Below, one piece after another: positions 33,417-43,400 of a DNA stretch of 64,000 nt. The first letter of the stretch is position 1; each line of letters opens with the position of its first letter. A model generated the notes under the pieces. It saw nothing but the letters and a program-made list of their open reading frames with translations. It made no database searches and had not been told where the DNA came from. A program made the translations under genes and the position numbers. The stretch is from Sorangium cellulosum. GTDB taxonomy: Bacteria > Myxococcota_A > Polyangia > Polyangiales > Polyangiaceae. The stretch covers positions 13,755,501 to 13,819,500 of the forward strand of contig NZ_CP012673.1 of the NCBI RefSeq assembly GCF_002950945.1. The letters are read 5' to 3'.

Positions 33417-35498
33417 ATGGATGTCACCTGCGAGCGTTGCAGCACCGAGTACGAGTTCGACGACGCGCTCGTGTCGGAGCGCGGCACGACGGTCAAGTGC
33501 ACGAACTGCGGCTTTCAGTTCAAGGTGCGCCGCGCCGACGGCGCGCTCCCCGAGCGGTGGGTCGTGCGCACCCTCACCGGCAGGGAGCTCGAGTTCAGGA
33601 TGCTGCGCGAGCTCCAGGCGGCGATCGCGCAGGGCAAGATCACCCGCGATGACGTGATCTCGCGCGGCAACTCCCGGCCGCGGCGGCTCGGGTCGATCGC
33701 GGAGCTGGAGCCGTTCTTCAAGGGGCCGGGCGGCGTGGTGATCTCCGGGACCGCGCTCGGCATCGGGGGGCCGGCGCCCCTGGGCGCCCGATCGAGGTCG
33801 CTGACGCCCCAGGGGCTCGGCGGCCCGGCGCCGGCGCAGACCGACGTCTCCGTCGCGATCCCGCTCCCGCGCGCGGAGCCGAGCCCGGAAGGCGGCCCCG
33901 AGTCGGTCCACGAGGCGGAGACGGTCGTGAGGGACGTGCGCGAGATCCCGTCGTCCAGGGAGCGGCCGCCGCAGCGCCGCGCGACGTTGCCCGTGGGCGT
34001 CGAGCCCGAGTCCGGCGCGCCCGGGCGGGCGGCGCTCAGGCCGGGCGGACCCCCCGGGGTGGTCGTGCCGCCCGAGGACGCGCCGCCGCTGCCGGATGGG
34101 CACCTCGGACGCCGGCCGGAGCCCCGGACGCTGCGCGGCGCCGGCGTTGCGGAGGTGCGCCACGCGAGCACGAGGCCCGCGGCCGGCGACGCCGGCGGGG
34201 GCGCGCCGCTGCGGATCCCGAACAGCGTCCCGCCGCCGCACGTCGAGGCCGCGGAGGCGCCCGGTCCCGAAGGCCACGAGGGAGACGCCGGCGCCCGGGC
34301 GAGGCGCGGCGCGGCGCCGCAGCGCGCGCCGGGCGGGGAGCGCGCGCCGCGGCGGTCGGGGGCGACCGCCGCGGTGGAGCCGGAGGGGCGTCCCTTCTAC
34401 GTCGACGACGCGGACGGGGACACCCGGATCACCTCGCTGCCGACGCGGCGGACCGGCGTCGCCCGGTGGGTCGTCGGCCTGATCGTGGTGGGCCTGCTCG
34501 TGGTGAGCGCGGCGACGCTCGGCCCGAAGTACTTCAAGTCGACGCAGGCAGCGCGGCCGCAGACGAGCGACGATCGCGTCCCGGTCCTGCTCGGAGAGGG
34601 CGAGCGGAGCCTGACGGAGGGAGACCTCGAGACGGCGAGGGACAAGCTCGTGAAGGCGAGCGCGCTCGCCGAGGACGACCCGCGCGTCGCCGCCGCGCTC
34701 GTCCGGCTTGAGACGGTCAACGCGGAGATGCGCTGGCTGCGGCTCCAGCTGCTCACCGCGGACGATCCGGACGTGGACACGATGCGGCACGAGCGCGACG
34801 CGGCGATCGAGCGGGCCCGCAAGGCGGTCGAGCACGCGCGCCGCGTCGCGCCCGAGGACGCGGGCGTGAGCCGCGCGGCGATCGACCTGCTCCGCATGCA
34901 AGGGGACCTCGCCGCCGCGCGGCGGCTCGTCGGCGCGATCTCGGCCGAGAGCGCGCAGCCGGAGAACGCGCTGACGCTGGCCGCGCTCGATCTCGCGGAG
35001 GCGCAGCCGAGCTGGGCCGCGGTCATCGAGCGGCTCCGGACGGCGGCGAGCAGCGAGAAGGGCCCCGGGCGCGCGCGGATGCTGCTCGTCTATGCGCTCG
35101 CGCGCTCCGGCGATCTCGCGGCCGCGCGGGTCGAGAACGAGCGCCTGCTCGCCATGGGCCGGCCGCACCCGCTCGCGCGGTCGCTCCGGGCCTTCCTCGA
35201 CCGGCTGGAGAAGGAGAAGGCGCAGAGCAAGCCGGACCGCGGCGCCGAGCCGGCCTCGAGCGCGCGCCCCGAGAGCCCTGCGCCGGCCGCCCCGGACCCC
35301 GTCCCGCCGGCCGCGCCGGTGCGCCCTCGCCGCGGGCCCGATCCGGGCGACGGCCGGGTCCCGGATGACTACGTGGCCCCGGGCGGTACGATCGACACGA
35401 GCGATCTCCCCGGCGTGCACCCCCCTCCGGCAGCGCAGCCGAGCCCGACGCCGCCCGAGATCGACACCTCCGATCTGCCTGGAATCAAGCATGAGTGA
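33417..35498 (+). CDS. Zinc-ribbon / GYF-like / TPR membrane protein
   Basis: 693 residues. The N-terminal zinc ribbon (MDVTCERCSTEYEFDD...VKCTNCGFQF) is of the MJ0042 type found in myxobacterial regulators. A GYF-like domain follows (WVVRTLTGRELEF...AQGKITRDDVISRG). A long Pro/Gly-rich linker reaches one membrane helix (WVVGLIVVGLLVVSAATLG). The outer part is TPR-like helices (about 380-590) and a Pro-rich tail with two IDTSDLPG repeats. It could be a cytoplasmic-sensing, periplasmic-scaffold protein. Its stop overlaps the next gene by 8 bases. Confidence 0.85.
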   Translation: MDVTCERCSTEYEFDDALVSERGTTVKCTNCGFQFKVRRADGALPERWVVRTLTGRELEFRMLRELQAAIAQGKITRDDVISRGNSRPRRLGSIAELEPFFKGPGGVVISGTALGIGGPAPLGARSRSLTPQGLGGPAPAQTDVSVAIPLPRAEPSPEGGPESVHEAETVVRDVREIPSSRERPPQRRATLPVGVEPESGAPGRAALRPGGPPGVVVPPEDAPPLPDGHLGRRPEPRTLRGAGVAEVRHASTRPAAGDAGGGAPLRIPNSVPPPHVEAAEAPGPEGHEGDAGARARRGAAPQRAPGGERAPRRSGATAAVEPEGRPFYVDDADGDTRITSLPTRRTGVARWVVGLIVVGLLVVSAATLGPKYFKSTQAARPQTSDDRVPVLLGEGERSLTEGDLETARDKLVKASALAEDDPRVAAALVRLETVNAEMRWLRLQLLTADDPDVDTMRHERDAAIERARKAVEHARRVAPEDAGVSRAAIDLLRMQGDLAAARRLVGAISAESAQPENALTLAALDLAEAQPSWAAVIERLRTAASSEKGPGRARMLLVYALARSGDLAAARVENERLLAMGRPHPLARSLRAFLDRLEKEKAQSKPDRGAEPASSARPESPAPAAPDPVPPAAPVRPRRGPDPGDGRVPDDYVAPGGTIDTSDLPGVHPPPAAQPSPTPPEIDTSDLPGIKHE

Positions 35499-37350
35499 GC
35501 GCCGACATCGACGAAGAGGGTGGGCCCGTGTCGGCGCGCTCGCGGCGGCCGCGTCGCTCGCAGGCTGCACCGGGAGGGAGCCGGCCGGGGGGATGCCGGC
35601 GCCGCCGTCCAGGAGCCTCGAGGAGCCGGCGGTCGTCGAGATCGACCTCTCGCGCGGGCTCCCGGAGAGCGCGACGGCGTCGATCTTCGGCCCGCCGAGC
35701 GGCAGGACGCACATGCAGCTCGTGCGGTCGCTGAGGCCGCTCGCGGCGTCCGAGGGCGCGAAGGGCTTCCTCGTGCGGCTCGGGACCGCGCGGCTCGCGT
35801 TCGCGCGGGCTCACGAGCTCGGCCGGATCTTCGGCGACGTCCGCAAGGCGGGGCGGCCGGTCGTGTGCCACGCGGACGAGTACAACAACGCGACGATGCT
35901 GCTGGCCGCCGCCGGCTGCAGCAAGCTCTGGCTCAGCCCGGCCGGGCAGGTCGACACCGTGGGGATCGCGGCGCAGCTGGTGTTCGCGAAGGGGCTGCTC
36001 GACAAGCTCAACGTCGAGGTCGACTTCCTCCAGGTGGGCAAGTTCAAGGGCGCGAGCGAGCCGTTCACGCGCGAAGGGTCGAGCCCCGAGGCGCGGCAAT
36101 CGCTCCAGGGCGCGCTGGGCGGGCTCCGCGAGGCGTGGATCTCGGCCATCGTGGAGGGGCGCGGCAAGCAGGAGCTCCGTGAGGCCGTCGAGGACGGCCC
36201 GTTCGCGCCGGAGGAGGCGAAGGCGAGGGGGCTCGTCGACGAGCTCGGCGACCTCGAGGAGGCGATCGAGGACGCGAAGAAGCTCGCGGGCACCGAGCGC
36301 TCCGTCCCGCGGTTCGGCGGCGTCGAGCGCGACGCGAGCCTCTCGCGCAGCCTCGTGGACGTGTTCCGCTCCGTCTCCGGGGCGAGCGGGCTCGGCACCC
36401 CGCACGTGACGGTCGTCCCGGCGATCGGCGGCATCACCATGTCCGCCAGCGGGATGCCCCTCGGTTCGTCGGACGGGATCGGCGAGCGTGAGCTCGGGCG
36501 GGTGCTCACGCGCCTCACCAAGGATGCGAGCACGAAAGCGGTCGTGCTCCGGATCGACTCGCCCGGCGGCTCCGCCCTCGCCTCGGATCTGCTCTGGCAG
36601 AAGCTGATGCGGCTGCGGAAGGAGAAGCCGCTGGTGGTCTCGATCGGCGGGATGGCGGCGAGCGGCGGATACTACCTCGCCTGCGCCGGCTCGAAGATCC
36701 TCGCCGAGCCGACGAGCATCATCGGATCCATCGGCGTCGTGGGCGGCAAGTTCGCCGTCGGGAAGGCGCTCTCGGACGTCGGGATCAACGCGGAGACCGT
36801 CGCGGCCAACCCGGATCCGACGCGGGCCGCGCGCGCCGCGTACATGTCGGCGCTGACGCCGTGGGACGAGCCCACCCGCGCCCGCGTGCTCGCCTCCATG
36901 GAGTCGATTTATGGCCTGTTCCTGAAGCGCATCGCGGCGGGTCGGGGCCTGCCCGAGGAGACGATCGCGCCGTCGGCCGAGGGGCGCATCTTCGGCGGGG
37001 TCGAGGCCAAGGAGCGCTCGCTGGTCGATGAGCTCGGCGGCCTGGAGCGAGCGATCGAGCTCGCGCGCGAGCTGGCGAAGCTGCCCGCCGATGCGCCGGT
37101 CGAGCTCGAGCAGGACGACGGCGGGCTGCTCGAGCTCCTGGGCGCGGGCGAGGAGACCGGCGAGAGCGGCGCGCAGACCCCCGACCGCGCGGACCTGAAG
37201 GAGCACGCGCGGAGCGCGATGGCGGGAGCGCTCCTGCCCGAGTGGATCAGCGTCGCGCCGGAGGTCGGGACCTTCGCCGCGTCCATGGCGCCTCTCCTGG
37301 CCGGAGAGCGGGCGCTGGCGGCGTTGCCGTTCGCGGTGACGCTCCGGTAA
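35491..37350 (+). CDS. sppA: Signal peptide peptidase SppA, lipoprotein form
   Basis: 619 residues, the long (67K) S49 type with two tandem domains. Catalytic residues are present: Lys186 in GKFKGASEPF of the N-terminal domain and Ser391 in GMAASGGYYLA. It degrades signal peptides or other membrane-released peptides. The N-terminus has a lipobox (AASLAGC, Cys26) instead of the usual membrane helix, so it may sit on the outer leaflet of the inner membrane or in the outer membrane. It is translationally coupled to the zinc-ribbon/TPR gene (ATGAGTGA overlap). Confidence 0.92.
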   Translation: MSERRHRRRGWARVGALAAAASLAGCTGREPAGGMPAPPSRSLEEPAVVEIDLSRGLPESATASIFGPPSGRTHMQLVRSLRPLAASEGAKGFLVRLGTARLAFARAHELGRIFGDVRKAGRPVVCHADEYNNATMLLAAAGCSKLWLSPAGQVDTVGIAAQLVFAKGLLDKLNVEVDFLQVGKFKGASEPFTREGSSPEARQSLQGALGGLREAWISAIVEGRGKQELREAVEDGPFAPEEAKARGLVDELGDLEEAIEDAKKLAGTERSVPRFGGVERDASLSRSLVDVFRSVSGASGLGTPHVTVVPAIGGITMSASGMPLGSSDGIGERELGRVLTRLTKDASTKAVVLRIDSPGGSALASDLLWQKLMRLRKEKPLVVSIGGMAASGGYYLACAGSKILAEPTSIIGSIGVVGGKFAVGKALSDVGINAETVAANPDPTRAARAAYMSALTPWDEPTRARVLASMESIYGLFLKRIAAGRGLPEETIAPSAEGRIFGGVEAKERSLVDELGGLERAIELARELAKLPADAPVELEQDDGGLLELLGAGEETGESGAQTPDRADLKEHARSAMAGALLPEWISVAPEVGTFAASMAPLLAGERALAALPFAVTLR

Positions 37351-37440
37351 AGCGCGACATTTCGCCGGAAGATTGGCCTTGTACCTCGGCCGTTCTGGTA
37401 GGCTGAGCCGTACCAGCCTACCCCGAAGCGGGTCTCCGAC

Positions 37441-40400
37441 ATGAGCACTTCACCTCCGGATCGGGCAGCATCAGCGTCGGGCGCGCGGAGGACGCTGCCA
37501 TCGCCGGAGCTGATGGAGCCAGCAGGGCCTGCCTCTGCGGGGCAGCTGGTCCTCGGAGGAGGCCGGGCCGTCGCGCCGGTGTCGCGCCACCGCGGCCCCC
37601 GCGCCGAGCTGGCCTACTGGCGCGCGCGCGTGGAAGAGCGCCGCGCCGCCGGCGACGCGCCAGGAGAGCGCGAGGCGGCCCTCGCGTTGTCGAGGGTCCT
37701 CGCCGCGCGGGGCGTCGAGCTCGACAGGGCCGCGACGCTGGCCCGCCGCGCCCTCGCGCTCGGGGACGATCCGGCGATGAGGAGCGAGCTGGCCAGCTGG
37801 CTCGCGGGGCTGGGCGAGCCCTCCCTGGCGGCGGCGGCGCTCCGCGGCCTCCGCGACGACGCGCAGCCGCCGGGCGCGATGGCGCGGCTCCTCGTGAAGA
37901 TCGCGGTGCTGCTCGCGCGGGCGCGCGACGTCGCGGGCGCGGTGGACGCCCTCGAGGAGGCGAGCGAGCTCGCGCCGGAGGACGCCATGGCGAGCGAGCT
38001 GCTCGGCACGATCGCCGCCTGGGCGTCCAACGAGGTGTTCCCCGAGGCGGCGGCGAAGGCGTACCTCGAGGCGGCCCGGCGGCGCGAGGCCGCGCGGGAG
38101 CGGGAGGCGGCGTTCGAGGATCGCCTGCGCGCCTTCGAGATCGCGCCCCACGACGGCATGGCCGCGAGCGCCATGGTCGAGGCGCTGTCCGCGCGCGGCA
38201 GGCTCGGCGCCGCCGATGAGGTGCTCCGGACACACGCCGAGGCGCTCGCGGCGCGCGCGGCGGGATCGGCGGATGCGGGGGTCGAGGGCGCCGCGCGCCC
38301 GTCGCCGCGGCGCGCGCTGGAGGTCCACGAAGAGCGGCTCGCGGCGGCGGTGAAGGAGGGCGACTGGGCGCGCGCGGTCGGGTGCGTGCTCGACGCGGGG
38401 CTCGACGCGGACGTCGACGGCGAGGCCGCCGGCGCGGTCGACGAGGTGCTCGAGCACGCCGGGCTCTACGAGCTCGTGGCGGCGCGGCTCGAGCTCAGGG
38501 CGGAGCGGCGGGCGGGGGCGCCGAGGGCCGAGGCGTACGCGGCGCTGGCGCGGGTCTACGCCGGCCCGCTCGCGAGCTCCGATCGCGCCGTGGAGGCCTG
38601 GATCGAGGCCGCGGCGAGCGATTTCAGCAACGAGGCGGCCCACGCCGCCCTGCGGGAGCACGCCGCGACCCTGCGCGACATGGCGCCGCTCGTCGAGGCG
38701 CTCATCCGCGTCGGCGAGGGCTCGGACGCGAGGGCCAGAGAGGGCGCGGCGGAGCGGATCGAGGCGCTCTGGGAGCTCGCCAGCGTCGCCGAGGAGAAGA
38801 TCGGCGATCCCGGCCTCGCGCGGTGGGCGCTCGAGACCGTGAGGGACATCGGCGGTGACCGGGAGCGCGCCGAGGCAGGGCTCCAGCGGATCGCCGCGCG
38901 GCTCCACGCGCAGGACGAGGCGCTCACCGCGGCGCAGCGGGCGCTCCGCGGCGCGGACACGGCCGAGGGGCGGGTCGACGCGCTCCGCCGGCTGGTCGTG
39001 ATCTACCGGGGCCGCCCGAAGGAGCGCGCCGCCTACGAGGAGGCGCTCGTGGGGCTCTCGCAGGCGCTGCCCGGCGATCGGGGCTGCCTGCTGGCGCTCG
39101 ACCGGCTGAGCCGCCGGAGCGGCGGCGGCGCCGCGCTCGACGTCCTGCTGCGCGCCCGGCTTGCCGAGGCGGCGCGGCCTGCCCCGGAGGGCGAGGGCGC
39201 GCGCTCCACGAGGACCGAGGCGATCCGCGCGTCCTGGATGACGCGGGTCGATCTCGTGCGCGCCCGCCTCCTCCTTTCGGCGATCGACCGGCGGCAGGGC
39301 CACGACGAGCGCGCCCTCGACGATGTGCTGCCGCTGCTGGCCGAGGCGCCGGGGCACCGCGGCGCCGCCAGCGCCGCGCTGGTGCTGGCCACGCGGACGG
39401 GGCGCCTGCGGGAGCGCGCGGACGCGGTGGTGCAGCTGGCCGGGCCGGTCTGGCCGGCGCTGCGCGCGGTGCTGCTCTCGCTCGCCGCAGCGCTCTATGC
39501 GCGGGCCTCCGTCGCGCCGGCGGCGCGCGAGGCGGCGCTGCTCGCCTGCGAGGCGGATCCGTCGAGCACGCGCGCCGCGGCGACGCTCGCCGCGATCCTC
39601 ACGGCGGAGCTCTCCGCCGCGCCGGCGGAGGGCGGCGAGGCGCCCCCGGTCGAGGTCGACCGCGCCGTGGTCGCCGCGATCGAGCGCTCCATCACCACGG
39701 TCTTCCCGCGCGGCGCGCTCTGCGACGGCCTCGCGCGGGCGCTGGAGACGCTCGGCGAGATGCCGCTCGCGCTCGCGTGGACCCAGCGCTGGCTCGCGCT
39801 GCGGCCCGGGAGCCCGCAGGCGACCGCGGAGCTCATCCGCCGCGCCGCGGTCGCCGGCGACGCGGCCCGGCTCTCGGACGCGCTCGCGTGGATCCTGGCG
39901 CAGCCGAAGCCGCTCGGCGAGATGGCCGGCGCGCTGGCGAGCGCGCTGCACGCCCTCTACGACCTCGACCCCGCCCGCGGCACGGCGCTCGCCAGGCGCT
40001 CGCTCGACGTCTTCGGCCCGCAGAACCCGGTCCTGCGCGAGCGGCTCCTCGAGCTCGCGCGCCGCGCCGGCGACCCCCAGCTCGCGGTGACCGTGCTCGA
40101 GCGGTGGCTGGCCGCCGAGGTCTCCACGCCGCACGCCATCGAGCTCATGCTCATGCTCGTCGACTGCCGCCTCGACGGCGGCGACCCCGACGGGGCAGCG
40201 CTGGAGCTCGCGCGCGCCGCCGCCGAGGGGGCCGATCCCCAGGAGATCCTCGCGCGGATCCAGCGCCTCGAGGCGGCGCTGCTCGACGCGAAGGGGCTCA
40301 GCTCCGACGGTGCCCTCGCGCTGGCCGAGGCCAGCGCCCGGGCGCTCGCCGCGCAGGGCGGCGACGCGTCGGAGGAGGCCGCGGCCGCGTGGCGCGAGCT

Positions 40401-43400
40401 CGGCAGCCTGCTCTGGGACCTCGCGGAGGATCACCGCGCCGCCGAGGAGGCGTTCTTCCGGGCGAGCGAGCTCGCGCCGAGCGACGGGACCAAGGGCTAC
40501 GCGCGGGACATGTGCGAGTTCGCCGGCGTCGAGGCGGCGATCGACGCGCTCATCGCCCGCGCCGCCAAGGCGCGGGGCGACGACGCGCAGGCCGCGGCGG
40601 AGCCCGGCGCATGGTCGGGCGACGTCGGTCACGATCGTCGCCGCCGCGCCAACCTGCTCATCGAGGCCGCCAACCTGGCGCACGAGCACGGCCTGCCCGA
40701 GCGGGCGCTCGCCGCGGCGGCGAGCGCGATCGAGCTCGATCCCCACCGCGCCGACGCGGTCGCGCTCGTCGAGAAATCGGCCGACGCGGACGGCGGCGTC
40801 GACCTGCTCGACAGGACCTACCGGCTGCTCGCCGGCGCCGCCCTGGGCTGCTACGGGCGCCGCGCCGCCCACTACCGCGCGGCGCGCCAGCTGGAGCGAC
40901 GCGGCGCCTACGAGCTCGCGCTCGCGCACGCCATCGCCAGCTTCGAGGCGGTGCCCACCGAGGGCACCTCGTACGTGCTGCTCGCGCGGCTCGCCGAGCA
41001 CGTCGGCGAGCCGTCGGAGGCCGTGCGCGCGCTCGAGAGGGTGGCGGCGACCGCCGAGCCGGCGTCGCGCACCGCGTGGCTGAAGCGCGCCGCGGCGCTC
41101 GCCGGCCGCACGGAGGAGGGCCTGCGGCTGCGCCTCGACATCCTGATCCGCGCGATGGTCGTGCGGCCGGATCCGGCGATCGTCGAGGACGTCGGCGCGG
41201 CCATCCGCGACCTCATCGCGTGCAACGGGCAGCCGGAGGTCGAGGCCATCCGCTTCGATCGCGCGGTCAAGGCCAGCCTCGCGAAGCTCGACGGCCCCGA
41301 CGGCGCCCGCGCGGGGCTCGTGATGGCGCGCATCGCGGTCGAGGTCCTCGACGCGCCGGCGCTCGCGCTCGCCGCGATCGAGCGGGCGATGCTCGCCGAC
41401 GGCGACGTGGACGAGTTCCAGACGCTCGTGGATCTCGCCGGCGCGCTCGCGCGCGAGACGGAGCCGGCGTCGCACCTCGTGGCGGCGGTGTACGCCGCCG
41501 CGATGCGGCCGCACTCCAGCGTCGGCCCTGGCCTGCTCCGGTGGGGCAGCAAGCTCGCCGACGCCCTGAACGTCCCGCCGGTCGCGGCGGCGCTGCTGGT
41601 GGAGGCGGCGCGCCGCGCGCCCGAGGACGACGCGCTCGCGTACGAGGCGGAGGCCGCCGTCGAGGCCACCGGCGACGAGGCCCTGAAGCGCACGCTGGAC
41701 GACGCCTTGCCGGTCGCGCGGCGCCTGGAGGCGCTGCTGCACCTCGCGGACAAGCGCGAGCGCGAGGGCGAGAGCGGCGAGGCCACGCTCGCCCTGGAGC
41801 GGGCGCTCGCCGGCGGCCAGCTCCAGGGCGAGGCGCGCACCGAGGTTGTCACCCGGCTCCGGCGGCTGTACGCGGCGGCCGAGCGCGCCGGCGACCTCGA
41901 GGCGCTCCTCCAGGCCGAGCTCGCGCGCGCGGATCTGCCCGACGCCGGCCGGCTCGAGCTGACGCGCGAGCTCGCCGGCGTCCTCGCCGCGCGCGGGGAC
42001 CTCCCGGGCGCGATCGAGCTCCTCGTGGAGGTCGCGCAGAAGACGCCGTTCGACAAGGCGCACCTCGACGAGCTCATCCGCCTCGCGCGGCGCACCGACG
42101 ATCACGCGGGGCTCTTCGACGTGCTCACGCGGCTCCAGGGCGCTCCCCTCGGCGACGAGATGCGGCTGCTCGTGCTGCGCGAGCTCGCGCCGCTCGCGCA
42201 GGACCTCGGCGATCGCGGCGCCGCGGTGGGGCTCTACGAGGCGATCGCCCGGCTCGACCCGAGCGACCTGCACGCCCTCGAGATCGTCGAGCAAGACGCG
42301 AGCGACCGCGGCGATCACGCCGCCGTCGCCGCCCTGCTCGCGCGCCGCATCGAGGCGGCGCCGCTGCCGGACACGCGGCGAGCGCTGCGGCTCCGGCGCG
42401 CCGCCCTGCTCGAGCAGCGCCTCGGCCTGCTCGACGAGGCGTGCGCGGAGCTCGAGGCCCTGCTCGCCGTCTCGCCCGACGACGTGAGCGCGCTCCGGTT
42501 CCTCGCCGACATCCACGAGCGCCTCGGGACGCCGCTCCGCGCCGCGCCGCTCTGGTGCAGGCTGGGCGATCTCGCGACGACCACCGACGAGCGGGCCGAG
42601 TACAGCCTCCGCGCTTGCAGCAGCTACCTCGGCGGCGGGGACGTCCAGTCCGCGAAGGACACCCTGGAGAGCGTCGCCCGCTTCGCGCCGCGCGAGGCCG
42701 TCATCGAGCTCCGCGTCGAGATCGCCCGCCGGGAGGGGGATGGCCACGCGCTCGCCGCGGCGCTCGATCAGCTCGCCAGCGCGTCCCGCGACGCCCCCGA
42801 GCGGCGCGCGCAGCTGCTCGTCGAGGCGGCGCGCGCCACCTCGTCGCTCGGCGACGACGGCACCGCGCTCGAGCGCGCCCGCCGGGCCGTGAAGCTGGCC
42901 CCCGACTCGCCGGACGCCGTCCTCGAGGCCCGCCGCATCGAGTACCGCCTGCGCGGGACCGGGACGCCGCGCGACGCGCAGGCCGCGGTGGAGGAGCTCG
43001 GCCGCATCGCGCCGCGCCTGCGCCCGGCGCACGTCGATCTGCATGCCTTCCTGCTCGCCGAGACGCTCGACGTCATCCAAGGTCACGGCGCGGGCATGCG
43101 CGAGCTGACCCGGCGCCACGCCGAGGTCGGCCCGAGCACCCTCGTCGCGCTCGGCATGGCGGAGCGCCTGGCCCTGAAGCGGAATTTCTCGGCCGCTCTT
43201 CCGCTCTTCGAGCGCGCGCTCGGCGGGGACCTCCAGGGCATGCGCGCCCGCGGCCGCGTCGCGCTCGCCGCCGCCGAGACCGCTCAGAACGCCGGCGACC
43301 TCGAGGCGGCGGCGCGCCTGCTCGAGGAGGCCGCGGCCGAGCCCGAGACGCGCGCGCTGGCCCTGCGCCGCCAGCTGGAGCTCACGGCCGCGCGCGGCGA

